Shown here piece by piece: positions 8,284 to 17,101 of a DNA stretch of 64,000 nucleotides. How positions within the stretch are numbered: position 1 is the stretch's first letter; each line of letters opens with the position of its first letter. This stretch comes from Micromonospora gifhornensis (GTDB lineage: Bacteria > Actinomycetota > Actinomycetes > Mycobacteriales > Micromonosporaceae), in assembly GCF_016863515.1 (NCBI RefSeq), contig NZ_BOPA01000018.1, forward strand, positions 186,001 to 250,000, given 5' to 3'. Below the pieces are notes generated by a model. It was given only the letters and a program-made list of their open reading frames with translations, did no database searches and was not told the DNA's origin. Position numbers and translations under genes: made by a program.

Positions 8284-10119
8284 ATGGAACCCGTACCCCT
8301 GCGCGGCCGGTCGGTCGGACGGTGGCTCGCCTGGCTGGCCGTCCCGCTGATGCTCGTGACGTTCCTCGCCGCACCGGCGAAGGCGGACAACCCCTTCGTC
8401 CAGCACGTCTACACCGCCGACCCGGCGCCGTTGGTGCACGACGGCCGGCTCTACGTCTACACCGGCCGCGACGAGGACGCCTCGACGTACTTCACCATGA
8501 AGGAGTGGCGGGTCTTCTCGACGACGGACATGTCGAACTGGACCGACCACGGGGTGCCGATGAGCCTGAGCACGTTCGCCTGGGCGGACGCGAACGCCTG
8601 GGCCGGGCACGTGGTTGCCCGCAACGGCCAGTTCTACTGGTACGTGCCGGTGCGGCAGCGGTCCAACGGGCAGATGGTCATCGGGGTCGGGGTGTCGAGT
8701 TCACCTACCGGCCCGTTCCGGGACGCGCTCGGCCGCCCGCTGGTCGGCAACGGTGAGATCGACCCGCACGCCTTCATCGACGACAACGGTCAGGCCTACC
8801 TCTACTGGGGCAACCCGAACCTGTGGTACGTCCGGCTCAACCAGGACATGATCTCGTTCTCCGGCAGCCCGACGCAGATCCCGCTGACCACCGCCGGCTT
8901 CGGCACCCGCACCGGCAACTCCAGCCGTCCGACGCTGTACGAGGAAGGTCCCTGGGTATACAAGCGCAACGGCGTCTACTACAACGTCTTCGCGGCCGAG
9001 TGTTGCAGCGAGTTCATCGGCTACTCCACAGCACCCGGACCGACCGGACCGTGGACCTACCGGGGGACGGTCATGCCCCGGCAGGGCGCCAGCTTCACCA
9101 ACCACCCGGGGATCATCGACTACGCCGGCAACTCGTACTTCTTCTACCACAACGGTGCCCTGCCCGGCGGCAGCGGCTACACCCGTTCGGTGGCGGTGGA
9201 ACGCTTCTCCTACAACGCCGACGGATCGATCCCGGTGATGAACATGACCACCGCCGGCGCGCCCCAGATCGGCACCCTCAACCCGTACGTCACCCAGGAG
9301 GCCGAGACCATCAACTGGGGCAACGGCATCGAGACCGAAGCGTCAAGCGAGGGCGGCGTGAACGTCGGGTTCATCGAGAACGGCGACTGGATCCGGGTCC
9401 GGGGCGTCGCCTTCGGCACCGGCGCGTCGTCGTTCACCGCCCGGGTCGCCTCGGCCACCAGCGGCGGCACCATCGAGCTGCGGCTGGACAGCGCCACCGG
9501 CCCGTTGGTCGGCAGCTGTGCCGTGGCCGGCACCGGCGGCTGGCAGAACTGGGCCAACACCTCGTGCACCGTCAGCGGCGCCACCGGCACCCGCGATCTC
9601 TACCTGCGCTTCACCGGCGGCAGCGGCTACCTGTTCAACCTGAACAACTGGCGGTTCACCGCCGGCTCGGGCAGCGGCGGAAACCTGCTGGCCAACGGCA
9701 CCATGGAGAACGGCACGACCGGCTGGTCGGTGTTCGGCAGCGGAACCCTGTCGTCGGCCACCACAGTCGTCCGCAGCGGGTCGCGGTCGCTGCTGCACTC
9801 CGGGCGCACCGGATCGTGGAACGGCCCCAGCCAGGACGTGACCTCGGCGCTGACCAACGGCCGGACGTACACCACGACCCTGTGGGTGCGGTCGCAGAGC
9901 GGCACGCCGTCGGTGCGGCCGACCCTGGCGGTGACCGCCAACGGCGCCACGAGCTACGTCCAGCTCACCCCGGCGGCGACGGTGAACGCCAACGGCTGGA
10001 CCCAGCTCACCGGTACGGCGACCGTGTCGTGGAGCGGCACCCTGTCCAACGCCCGCTTCTACGTCGAGACGGCCTCGGGCACCGACAGCTTCTACCTCGA
10101 CGACGTGTCGTTGCAGTGA
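8284..10119 (+). CDS. secreted GH43 family glycosidase with CBM6 and a C-terminal CBM4/9/22-type module
   Basis: A 611-residue exported protein: signal peptide to about residue 37 (cleavage near AAPAKA-DNP), a five-bladed GH43 domain to about 330, a CBM6 module (about 340-460, starting QEAETINWGNGIETE) and a C-terminal carbohydrate-binding module of the CBM4_9 or CBM22 type (about 465-611, NLLANGTMENGTTGWS). Candidate catalytic residues are Asp46 (TADPAPLVHDG), Asp160 (GEIDPHAF) and Glu220/221 (EEGPWVYK). The family acts on arabinan, xylan or arabinoxylan; the exact substrate is open. Start ATG 8284 has a CAGGAG site. It is likely repressed from the palindromes upstream. Confidence 0.9.
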   Translation: MEPVPLRGRSVGRWLAWLAVPLMLVTFLAAPAKADNPFVQHVYTADPAPLVHDGRLYVYTGRDEDASTYFTMKEWRVFSTTDMSNWTDHGVPMSLSTFAWADANAWAGHVVARNGQFYWYVPVRQRSNGQMVIGVGVSSSPTGPFRDALGRPLVGNGEIDPHAFIDDNGQAYLYWGNPNLWYVRLNQDMISFSGSPTQIPLTTAGFGTRTGNSSRPTLYEEGPWVYKRNGVYYNVFAAECCSEFIGYSTAPGPTGPWTYRGTVMPRQGASFTNHPGIIDYAGNSYFFYHNGALPGGSGYTRSVAVERFSYNADGSIPVMNMTTAGAPQIGTLNPYVTQEAETINWGNGIETEASSEGGVNVGFIENGDWIRVRGVAFGTGASSFTARVASATSGGTIELRLDSATGPLVGSCAVAGTGGWQNWANTSCTVSGATGTRDLYLRFTGGSGYLFNLNNWRFTAGSGSGGNLLANGTMENGTTGWSVFGSGTLSSATTVVRSGSRSLLHSGRTGSWNGPSQDVTSALTNGRTYTTTLWVRSQSGTPSVRPTLAVTANGATSYVQLTPAATVNANGWTQLTGTATVSWSGTLSNARFYVETASGTDSFYLDDVSLQ

Positions 10120-10126
10120 CCTGACC

Positions 10127-10160
10127 GTGGTGGGCCCGACCGTGGCGTCGGGCCCACCAC
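10127..10160. terminator. bidirectional hairpin terminator
   Basis: Perfect 14-base arms (10127-10140 GTGGTGGGCCCGAC; 10147-10160) with a 6-base loop, between the GH43 stop (+) and the MmcQ/YjbR stop (-). Confidence 0.85.
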
Positions 10161-10164
10161 GTGC

Positions 10165-10542
10165 TCAGCCCGGTGCGGCGGCCGCGTCGAGGCGGGCCAC
10201 CAGCGTCTTGGGTGCCACGACCCGGTAGCTGTCCTCGATGACCTCGGCCACCTCGTCGGCCTGCACGCCGGTGTCGAGGCGTACGCCCACCCAGCCGCGA
10301 TGCCCCACATAGGGCGGCCGGAAGTAGACGTCCGGGTCCGCGGCGATCAACTCGGCGGCCGAGCCGGGCGGCGCCGCACACCACAGGTGCGGGAAATCGT
10401 TGTGGTGGTGGCCGTCCGGCCACAGCTGCGCGAAGCACTTCTTGTCGCGGACGAACCAGGTCGGCGTGCCATGGCTCAGACGTTCGCTGACCTCGGGCAG
10501 CCCCAGGCACACCTGACGGATCGTGTTCACCGGGTCGATCAT
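10165..10542 (-). CDS. MmcQ/YjbR family protein
   Basis: A 125-residue protein of the same family as the gene at 3153 but clearly diverged. It opens NTIRQVCLGLPEVSERLSHG, has the central FVRDKKCFAQL strand and ends VAPKTLVARLD. Members with this SHGTPTWFV motif form a distinct subgroup often annotated as MmcQ/YjbR DNA-binding protein. The function is not established. It is a single gene, convergent with GH43 and separated by a terminator. Confidence 0.85.
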   Translation of the reverse strand: MIDPVNTIRQVCLGLPEVSERLSHGTPTWFVRDKKCFAQLWPDGHHHNDFPHLWCAAPPGSAAELIAADPDVYFRPPYVGHRGWVGVRLDTGVQADEVAEVIEDSYRVVAPKTLVARLDAAAAPG

Positions 10543-10676
10543 CGTCTCACCGTACGGCAGTGGTGTGACCGACTCTACCGTCTCGCGCAGCGCGAGTCCC
10601 GGCCGGCGGCGCTGGGGCGCAGGTCACAGGCCCACCCGTCTTGATCGCCCATAAATCCTACGGGCATACTAGGGTT

Positions 10677-10751
10677 ATGCCTCTGCTGCTGACCGCCCGC
10701 CGCGCGGTCGACTACGGCCGCACCGGCAGCGCGCTCTGTCCCGGCCGCTGA
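10677..10751 (+). CDS. 24-residue Cys-containing leader peptide
   Basis: The ORF starts MPLLLTARRAVDYGRTGSAL and ends Cys-Pro-Gly-Arg. The arrangement (hydrophobic start, RRxVDxxR core, SAL-Cys near the end) matches the short actinobacterial 'putative leader peptides' found before sulfur and cysteine-related operons. In mycobacteria, Cys-containing leaders are known to act as attenuators. The ATG has no clear ribosome site and lies 6 bases after a CATACT/TAGGGT-like hexamer, so it may be leaderless. It precedes the aldolase-ABC operon by 222 bases. Confidence 0.6.
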   Translation: MPLLLTARRAVDYGRTGSALCPGR

Positions 10752-10973
10752 CCCGGTAGCGGGTCGCCGACGCCGCAATCGGCGCGGCACCAATCCTTCA
10801 GCAGGGCCCACCCCACGCCGCCGTCGGACGCTGCCGGCAGCCCTGGGCTTCCCGCACACCCGCATCGGATCCCGCTGCGTCCTGCCTGTGCTCGCCACAA
10901 CCCTGATCACCGCCTGCGCGCCGCACGGCGCGCGGATCCGGCACACCCCCATCGACGACAAGGCTGCTACGCC
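10752..10973 (+). promoter_or_regulatory. leader region with candidate attenuator hairpin
   Basis: The 222 bases between the leader peptide and the first structural gene show no coding signal. They contain a perfect 7-base-pair hairpin at 10916-10933 (GCGCGCC, loop GCAC, GGCGCGC), plus weaker GC-rich inverted repeats. This is the layout expected if translation of the Cys codon controls read-through; that link is inference. Confidence 0.4.
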
Positions 10974-11720
10974 ATGACTCTGCACACCCCCACACCCTCG
11001 ACGCTGCGTCACGCCCCGTTCGGCGCCGACGAACTGGCCGCCGCGCGCACCGACCTGACCACCGGAATCAACCGGATCTTCGCCGCCTCGGCGATGTCCG
11101 CCAGCGGCCACGGCAACATCAGCGTCCGCCTGCCCGGACACGACAACCTGCTCGCGGTCAACGCCGGTGAACTGCTGCGTCCCTGGCCGGCGAGCGACCT
11201 GCGGGTCGGTCTACCGGCGTTGCGCACGGTCAACGACGAGGTCGTCGTGGTCGACCTCGACGGCGAGGTGCGGTACGGCGCGCCCAGCCCGTCGGTGGCC
11301 GCCATCCTGAAGATGCACGTCGGCGTCTACCGCACCCGCCCGGACGTCAACGCGGTCATCCACACCCACTCGCCGCACGCGACAAGCTACGCCCTCGCCT
11401 CGGTCAGCCTCCCCGCCCGCTACGAGGCGCTGCTGGTGTACGGCCAGGCGGTCGACGTCCCGGTCGCGCCCTGGGCGCCCCGCGGCACCGCCGAGGCGGT
11501 CCGCACCATCGCCGAGACGTACCAGGCCCACCCGCAGACGTACGGGGTGCTGCTCGGCAACCACGGCCTGCTCGTCGCCGGAGACGACGCGAAGCACGCC
11601 GCGAGCCTGGTGGTGGCCATCGAGGAGGCCGCCGAATCCAGCCTCGGCGCGCTCGCCCTCGGCGGTGTGACGCCCTTCCCGGACCACGTCAAGGACCTCG
11701 ACCTGCGCCTGCGCTTCTGA
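10974..11720 (+). CDS. class II aldolase/adducin family protein
   Basis: A 248-residue class II aldolase/adducin fold. It has the phosphate-loop-like GHGNIS motif (about residues 44-49), the zinc-binding HTHSPH motif (about 125-130) and GNHGLL (about 190). Members are metal-dependent aldolases, epimerases or decarboxylases for small hydroxy-acids or sugar phosphates. It is the first gene of a seven-gene operon with an ABC importer, a metallo-hydrolase and an amidohydrolase, so it probably acts on the imported compound or its breakdown product. The substrate is unknown. A 46-base gap separates it from the next gene. Confidence 0.85.
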   Translation: MTLHTPTPSTLRHAPFGADELAAARTDLTTGINRIFAASAMSASGHGNISVRLPGHDNLLAVNAGELLRPWPASDLRVGLPALRTVNDEVVVVDLDGEVRYGAPSPSVAAILKMHVGVYRTRPDVNAVIHTHSPHATSYALASVSLPARYEALLVYGQAVDVPVAPWAPRGTAEAVRTIAETYQAHPQTYGVLLGNHGLLVAGDDAKHAASLVVAIEEAAESSLGALALGGVTPFPDHVKDLDLRLRF

Positions 11721-11766
11721 CCCGGCGTCGCCAAACCCCTCCACGACCTGAGAATCGAGATCAACC

Positions 11767-12783
11767 ATGTTCCGCACGACCCGGATCACCGGTCACCTCA
11801 GCCTTCCCACCACGTTGCGCCGTGGCGCCGCCGGGCTGCTCGCCGCCGCGCTGCTCGGCGCCGCCGTGACCGGCTGCGGTTCGGACGACGACGCCGACGC
11901 CGCCGGTACGGACGACGGCCTGACCACCATCACCCTGGCCTCGTCGCCGTTGGGTCACCTCGCCCCGATCTACCTCGCCGAGGACAAGGGCATCTTCGCC
12001 AGACACGGCCTGAAGGTCGAGGTGGACACCGAGACCTCCGACCTGACCTCCGTACCGTCGGTGCTCGCCGGCAAGGTCGACTTCGCCACCGGCGACCTCA
12101 CCACCCTCATCGTGGCCCGCACCCAGGGCCTGGACGTCAAGGCCGTGGTGCCGGCGTCCGCCTCGACCGGCAAAGCCGGCGCCGACTACGGCGCGCTGGT
12201 GGTGGCCGCCGACTCCGGCATCACCAGCCCGAGACAGCTCGAAGGCAAAACCGTCGCGGTCAACATCCTGACCAACATCGCCGCAGCCGCCGCCCGGGAG
12301 GCGGTACGGGCCGACGGCGGCGACTCGGAATCCCTGAAGCTCGTCGAGATCCCCTTCCCGCAGGTGCCCGCCGCCATCAGCGAGGGCCGGGTGGCCGGCG
12401 CCTGGGTGGTCGAGCCGTTCCTGTCCGCAGCCAGGGCGCAGGGCGCGGTGCCGATCGGCTGGGGCTTCACCGACCTGGCCGAAGACCTCACCGTCTCCGC
12501 CTGGTACACCTCCGGCGCCCTGGTCACGCGCAAGCCCGAGGTGGTCACCGCGTTCCGCACCGCGATCCGGGAGGCGTACGCCTACGCCCGCGAGCACGAG
12601 GACGAGGTCCGCGCGAAGATCCCCACCTTCACCCAGATCACCCCGGAGGTGGCTGCCAGGATCACCATCACCGGCTGGCGGGACGAGGTGAGCCGACAGG
12701 CCGCCGAGAAACTGGCCGGGTACGCCCGACGTGACGGCCTGATCAACACCACACCCGACCTCGACGAGCTGATCCTGCCGTGA
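11767..12783 (+). CDS. ABC transporter substrate-binding lipoprotein (SsuA/NrtA/TauA type)
   Basis: A 338-residue lipoprotein with lipobox AAVTGC (Cys37) and an acidic linker. The binding domain shows the NMT1/SsuA-like opening ITLASSPLGHLAPIYLAEDKG (in two parts), GLKVEVDT, and a hinge region VEPFLSAARAQG. This class delivers sulfonates, taurine, nitrate or thiamine precursors to the cognate permease. With two permeases it is unusual; most systems of this type have one. Its stop overlaps the next start (GTGA). Confidence 0.88.
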   Translation: MFRTTRITGHLSLPTTLRRGAAGLLAAALLGAAVTGCGSDDDADAAGTDDGLTTITLASSPLGHLAPIYLAEDKGIFARHGLKVEVDTETSDLTSVPSVLAGKVDFATGDLTTLIVARTQGLDVKAVVPASASTGKAGADYGALVVAADSGITSPRQLEGKTVAVNILTNIAAAAAREAVRADGGDSESLKLVEIPFPQVPAAISEGRVAGAWVVEPFLSAARAQGAVPIGWGFTDLAEDLTVSAWYTSGALVTRKPEVVTAFRTAIREAYAYAREHEDEVRAKIPTFTQITPEVAARITITGWRDEVSRQAAEKLAGYARRDGLINTTPDLDELILP

Positions 12784-13595
12784 CCACCGGCAGTCGTACG
12801 TCCGCCCACACCCGGCGGCCGGCCGGCCCCACCGTCCGCCGGGTGCTCGGCATCCTCGGGCTGCTGCTCGCCGCGATCGGCTACGAGGCGGTGACCCGGG
12901 CGGTCTTCTCACCGCTGCACGTGCCACCGCTGACGGCCATCGCCCCACGCGCCGCCGAACTGCTCACCGAGGCGCGGTTCTGGACCGCGACCGGCCGCAC
13001 CCTGCTGGTCGCGGCTGTCGGCCTGCTGATCGCGCTGGTGGCCGGAATCGTGGTCGGCTTCGCCGTCGGCTCGGTGCCGTGGCTGCTGCGCGCCGCTTCG
13101 TCCACCCTGGACTTCCTGCGCCCGGTCCCGTCGATCGTGCTGATCCCGGTGCTGGTGCTGGTGCTCGACGTCGCGCAGATCACCGTCCTGCTGGTCGCCG
13201 TCTCCTGCTTCTGGATCGTGCTGTTCCAGGTGCTCTACGGTCTGCGCGACGTCGACCAGGTGGCCGTGGACACCGCCCGCACCATCCGGCTCGGCCGGCT
13301 GGGCCGCATCGTCCACGTCACCTGGCCGAGCGTGCTGCCGTACCTCGGCACGGCGTTGCGGCTGATCGTCTCGGTGGCCCTCGCACTGGCCATCACCGGC
13401 GGGCTGGTGATGGGCGCCGCCGGCCTCGGCGAGCTGATCTGGTCCAGCCAGGAGTCCGGCGAGTTCACCGGCATGTACGCGCTGGTGCTGCTGACCGGCG
13501 GGGTGGGCATCGCCCTCGACATGGCCGCCCGGCTGGCCGAGCGACGACTGCTGCACTGGCACGTGGCGACCCGGCGTGAGGTGGCGGCCCGATGA
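12780..13595 (+). CDS. ABC transporter permease (SsuC/TauC type), first of two
   Basis: A 271-residue inner membrane permease of the BPD_transp_1 family with about six membrane segments. The coupling-loop region reads DQVAVDTARTIRLGRLGRIVHVTWPSVLP, the EAA-type motif where the ATPase docks. The GTG start overlaps the binding-protein stop, and its own stop overlaps the next permease start (ATGA), so translation is probably coupled. It is distinct enough from the second permease to suggest a heterodimeric channel. Confidence 0.88.
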   Translation: MTTGSRTSAHTRRPAGPTVRRVLGILGLLLAAIGYEAVTRAVFSPLHVPPLTAIAPRAAELLTEARFWTATGRTLLVAAVGLLIALVAGIVVGFAVGSVPWLLRAASSTLDFLRPVPSIVLIPVLVLVLDVAQITVLLVAVSCFWIVLFQVLYGLRDVDQVAVDTARTIRLGRLGRIVHVTWPSVLPYLGTALRLIVSVALALAITGGLVMGAAGLGELIWSSQESGEFTGMYALVLLTGGVGIALDMAARLAERRLLHWHVATRREVAAR

Positions 13596-14389
13596 AGGCA
13601 ACCGTCGTCGCCGGCCTGAACCGGGGAGCTCGCGGTGTCGGCCTCGCCCTGGGCCTGCCGGTGCTGCTGTTCACCGCCTGGTGGGTGTTCAGCGCGGACA
13701 GCACCAGCATCTTCCTGCCGCCGCTGAGCCGCATCGTCGAGGCGTTCGGTCAGGTGTGGTTCTCCGAGGTGTTCGTCCGTGACGTGCTGCCCAGCCTGCG
13801 GCGGCTCGCCGCGGGATACGCCGCGGCGCTGCTGGTCGGCGTCGGCGTCGGCTACCTGGTCGGCCGTTGGTCGGTGGTACGCGACCTGACCAGCCCGATC
13901 CTCGCCTACTTCCGGGTGCTGCCCGCCCCGGTGCTGATCCCGGTGCTGCTCGTCGCCGTCGGCATCGGCGACGCCACCAAGCTGATCGTCATCGCGGTGG
14001 GTGCGGTCTGGCCCATCCTGCTCAACACCGCCGACGGGGTACGCGCCGTCGACGAGGTCCAACTCGACACCGCCGCCGCCTACCGGCTGCGGGCCTGGAC
14101 CCGGCACGGGCTGATCCTGCGCGCCGCCACCCCGCAGGTCTTCGCCGGGGCGCGGCAGGCCCTCGGCATCTCGCTCATCGTGATGGTGGTCAGCGAGATG
14201 CTGATGAGCACCGACGGGCTGGGCTTCACGGTGATCCGCTTCCAGCGCACCTTCGCCATCCCCGAGATGTGGAGCGGCGTGCTCCTGCTCGGCCTGCTCG
14301 GCTTCGGCCTGGCAAAAGTCTTCGAAACCATCGAGCGGCGCGCCCTGCGGTGGCATCGCGGCGCCACCGGACGAGAGGAGTCGTGGTGA
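13592..14389 (+). CDS. ABC transporter permease (SsuC/TauC type), second of two
   Basis: A 265-residue permease of the same family, with its EAA-type loop around VQLDTAAAYRLRAWTRHGLIL and about six membrane segments. The start overlaps the previous stop by four bases, and the stop overlaps the ATPase start at 14386. The paired permeases probably form a heterodimer around one substrate path. Confidence 0.88.
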   Translation: MKATVVAGLNRGARGVGLALGLPVLLFTAWWVFSADSTSIFLPPLSRIVEAFGQVWFSEVFVRDVLPSLRRLAAGYAAALLVGVGVGYLVGRWSVVRDLTSPILAYFRVLPAPVLIPVLLVAVGIGDATKLIVIAVGAVWPILLNTADGVRAVDEVQLDTAAAYRLRAWTRHGLILRAATPQVFAGARQALGISLIVMVVSEMLMSTDGLGFTVIRFQRTFAIPEMWSGVLLLGLLGFGLAKVFETIERRALRWHRGATGREESW

Positions 14390-15186
14390 GCACCGACGAC
14401 GCACTGCTGCGCATCGTCGACCTGGGCAAGTCCTACCGGGCGCGGGAGCGCACGGTGGATGCCCTGGCCCAGGTCGACCTGACCGTCGACGACGGCGAAT
14501 TCGTCGCCGTGGTCGGCCCCTCCGGCTGCGGCAAGACCACCCTGTTGAAGATCATCGCCGGGTTGCTGCCCGCCACCACCGGGGACGTCTACCTGGCCGG
14601 GCGACGGGTCACCGAACCCCCCGCCGACCTGGGCGTGGTCTTCCAGGAGTACGGGCGCAGCCTGTTCGCCTGGAAGACCGTCCGACAAAACGTCGAGTTG
14701 CCGCTGCGCAGCCAGGGCGTCGGTCGTGCCGAACGCCGCGAACTCGTCGCCGAGGCGCTCGACGCCGTCGGCCTGGGCCAGGCCGCCGACGCGTACCCGT
14801 GGCAGCTCTCCGGTGGCATGCAACAGCGGGTCGCCATCTCCCGGGCCATCGCGTACCGGCCCCGGCTGTTGTTGATGGACGAGCCGTTCTCCGCCGTCGA
14901 CGCCCAGACCCGCGGCGACCTGGAGGATCTGCTGGCCCGCCTCTGGCACCGGTACGCGATGACAGTCCTGTTCGTCACCCACGACATCGACGAGGCGGTC
15001 TACCTGGGCCAACGCGTGGTCGTCCTCGGCGCCTCACCGGCCGGGGTCATCGCCGAGTTCCCGATCGACCTGCCGGCCGAGCGCGACCAGCTCGGCACCC
15101 GCTCATCGGCCCGTTTCGGCGAGCTGCGCGCCCAGGTCTACGCGCAGGTACGCCGCACACCGCACCTGGAAGAGGTGGCCCCATGA
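14386..15186 (+). CDS. ABC transporter ATP-binding protein (SsuB/TauB type)
   Basis: A 266-residue ATPase. Walker A is GPSGCGKTT (about residue 43), the Q-loop is VVFQEYGRSLFAW, the signature LSGGMQQR, Walker B LLLMDEPFSAVD, and the H-loop THDIDEAV. The Q-loop plus DEAV pattern is typical of nitrate/sulfonate/taurine importers. GTG 14386 is preceded by GAGAGGAG at a spacing of about 7 and overlaps the permease stop. It energises both permeases. Confidence 0.92.
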   Translation: MSTDDALLRIVDLGKSYRARERTVDALAQVDLTVDDGEFVAVVGPSGCGKTTLLKIIAGLLPATTGDVYLAGRRVTEPPADLGVVFQEYGRSLFAWKTVRQNVELPLRSQGVGRAERRELVAEALDAVGLGQAADAYPWQLSGGMQQRVAISRAIAYRPRLLLMDEPFSAVDAQTRGDLEDLLARLWHRYAMTVLFVTHDIDEAVYLGQRVVVLGASPAGVIAEFPIDLPAERDQLGTRSSARFGELRAQVYAQVRRTPHLEEVAP

Positions 15187-16118
15187 CCAGCCCACAACCC
15201 GACACCGCGCCCCGCTGGCAGGACACCGGCGGCGGCGACGGCCCGCTCTGGTCGTTCGGCGTCGGCGACGTCGAGGTGTTCCCGATCCGCGAGGTCGACT
15301 ACTTCCCCCTCCCAACCGACTTCTTCCCCCAGTTGGCGACCGAGTCCTGGACCGACGGCGCGTTCTACACGACCGAGCCGTGGACCCGCGACGGCCGGAT
15401 CGTGCTCAACCAGGAGGCCCACCTGCTGAAGACCCGCGACCGGCTGATCCTGGTCGATGCCGGTGGCGGCAACGGCAAACCCCGCAACGGCGGCGTGTTC
15501 GACCGCGCCGACCGGCCCTTCCTGGAACAGTTCGCGCGGGCCGGTGTCAGCGTCGACGACATCGACACGGTGGTCTTCACCCACCTGCACGTCGACCACG
15601 TCGGCTTCGCCACCAGCTCCGACGGCGCCGGCGGCTGGGTGCCGACCTTCCCCAACGCCCGCTATCTGGTCGTCCGCGAGGAGTACGACTGGTGGACCGG
15701 CCCCGAGGGCGCGGCGGCCATGACGCGCACGGGTGACTACCTCGCCGACAGCATCCTGCCGCTGCGCGACGCCGGGGTGCTCGACCTGATCCCTGCCGAC
15801 CACGTGATCAGCCCGGAGATCCACCTGGTGCCCGCGTTCGGGCACACCCCCGGCAACGTCTACCTGGTGGTCGAGTCGGCCGGTCGACGGGCGTTGTTCG
15901 CCGGCGACATGCTGCACCACGGGGTGCAACTGGAACGCCCGGAGTGGAGCATCCGGTACTGCGTCGTGCCGGGCGACTCGGCCGACCAGCGGCGTCGGCT
16001 GCTGGAGCGGGTCGCCGATTCCGGCGACCTGCTGGTGCCGACGCACTTCCCGTTCCCGGCCGCCGGGTACGTGCACCGGGCCGAGCGCGGCTTCACGTAC
16101 ACCTTCATCGACCTGTGA
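15183..16118 (+). CDS. MBL-fold metallo-hydrolase
   Basis: A 311-residue metallo-beta-lactamase-fold enzyme with the zinc motif FTHLHVDHVGF (about residues 135-145), a later HTPGNVYL and the FAGDMLHHGVQ strand, ending THFPFPAAGYVH. This is the lactonase/glyoxalase-like architecture. It lies inside the importer operon, sharing ATGA with the ATPase stop and TGATG with the amidohydrolase, and so probably hydrolyses an ester, lactone or thioester on the degradation path. The substrate is unknown. Confidence 0.85.
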   Translation: MTSPQPDTAPRWQDTGGGDGPLWSFGVGDVEVFPIREVDYFPLPTDFFPQLATESWTDGAFYTTEPWTRDGRIVLNQEAHLLKTRDRLILVDAGGGNGKPRNGGVFDRADRPFLEQFARAGVSVDDIDTVVFTHLHVDHVGFATSSDGAGGWVPTFPNARYLVVREEYDWWTGPEGAAAMTRTGDYLADSILPLRDAGVLDLIPADHVISPEIHLVPAFGHTPGNVYLVVESAGRRALFAGDMLHHGVQLERPEWSIRYCVVPGDSADQRRRLLERVADSGDLLVPTHFPFPAAGYVHRAERGFTYTFIDL

Positions 16119-17101
16119 TGCCGTCGATGTTCGTCGCCGACTTCCACACCCACTACGCCTGCCCGGCCTACTCGGCGCTGCCTCCGCACCAGGCCGCGCC
16201 CGAACTGGCCCGGCGCTGGGGCGTACTGGCCCGCCGCATCGCCGACCTGGACGGCCTGCTCGCCGAGGCCGGCCGGCGCGGGGTCGACCTGCGGGTGCTC
16301 AGCGCACCACCGGCCCTTCTCACCCCGCACGGCGAACGCACCCACCCGGACGACATGCGTCGGCTCAACGACCACCTCGCCGAGGCGGTGGCGACCGCGC
16401 CGCAGCGGCTGCGGGGCCTGGCCACCATCGACGCCTTCGCCGGTGACCGCGCCGCCGAGGAGGCCGTCCGCGCCATCCGCGAGCTGGGGTTGTCCGGGCT
16501 GGTGGTCGACTGCGCCACGGACGGGCAGCTGCTCGGTGCGGCCCAGGCCCGGCCCACCCTCACCGTCGCGGCGGAACTGGGTGTGCCGGTCTTCGCCCAC
16601 CCGATCAGCCCGGCGGCGATGACCCTCGCCTTCGCCGGCCTCGGCCGGTTCGGCACCTCACTGGCCCGCGGCACCATGAACGCCGCCGCGCTGCTGTCGC
16701 TGCTGGCCGACGGGGTGCTGGCCGAGCTGCCCGGGCTGCACGTGGTGTTCCCGATGCTCGGGGTGGCCGGGCTGTCCCTGGCCGCCGCGACGGACGAGGG
16801 GCAGCGCATCACGGCGGCGGCCCCTGCGTCGCAGCGTGCCCACGTCTACCTGGACACGATGGGTTTCGTCCCGGCCGCGATCCGGTTCGCCACCGACCTG
16901 CTCGGCGCCGACCACGTGCTCGTCGGCGGGGACTGGCCGATCGGTGCGCGCGAGACCAGCCGCGAGCGGGTCGAGACGGCCCTGACTCAGGCCGGGCTCG
17001 ACGAAGCGGAGCGCCGTCTGGTCGCCGGCGCCAACGCGCTGCGGCTGGTGGACGCCCGGTGCGTCCCGGCGCGCAACTCCTCGTCGGTCATCACCAGGTA
17101 G
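16118..17101 (+). CDS. amidohydrolase family protein (Amidohydro_2 type)
   Basis: A 327-residue TIM-barrel amidohydrolase. The metal motif near the start reads FVADFHTHY, followed by a His in VFAHPISP and an Asp in VGGDWPIG near the end, the pattern of ACMS-decarboxylase-like PF04909 enzymes (decarboxylases or hydrolases). The first codon overlaps the previous stop. The last 115 bases are antisense to the small DUF6767 gene, so the C-terminal 30 or so residues (from ARCVPARNSSSV) may be an extension acquired by read-through. It is the last gene of the operon. Confidence 0.82.
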   Translation: MPSMFVADFHTHYACPAYSALPPHQAAPELARRWGVLARRIADLDGLLAEAGRRGVDLRVLSAPPALLTPHGERTHPDDMRRLNDHLAEAVATAPQRLRGLATIDAFAGDRAAEEAVRAIRELGLSGLVVDCATDGQLLGAAQARPTLTVAAELGVPVFAHPISPAAMTLAFAGLGRFGTSLARGTMNAAALLSLLADGVLAELPGLHVVFPMLGVAGLSLAAATDEGQRITAAAPASQRAHVYLDTMGFVPAAIRFATDLLGADHVLVGGDWPIGARETSRERVETALTQAGLDEAERRLVAGANALRLVDARCVPARNSSSVITR

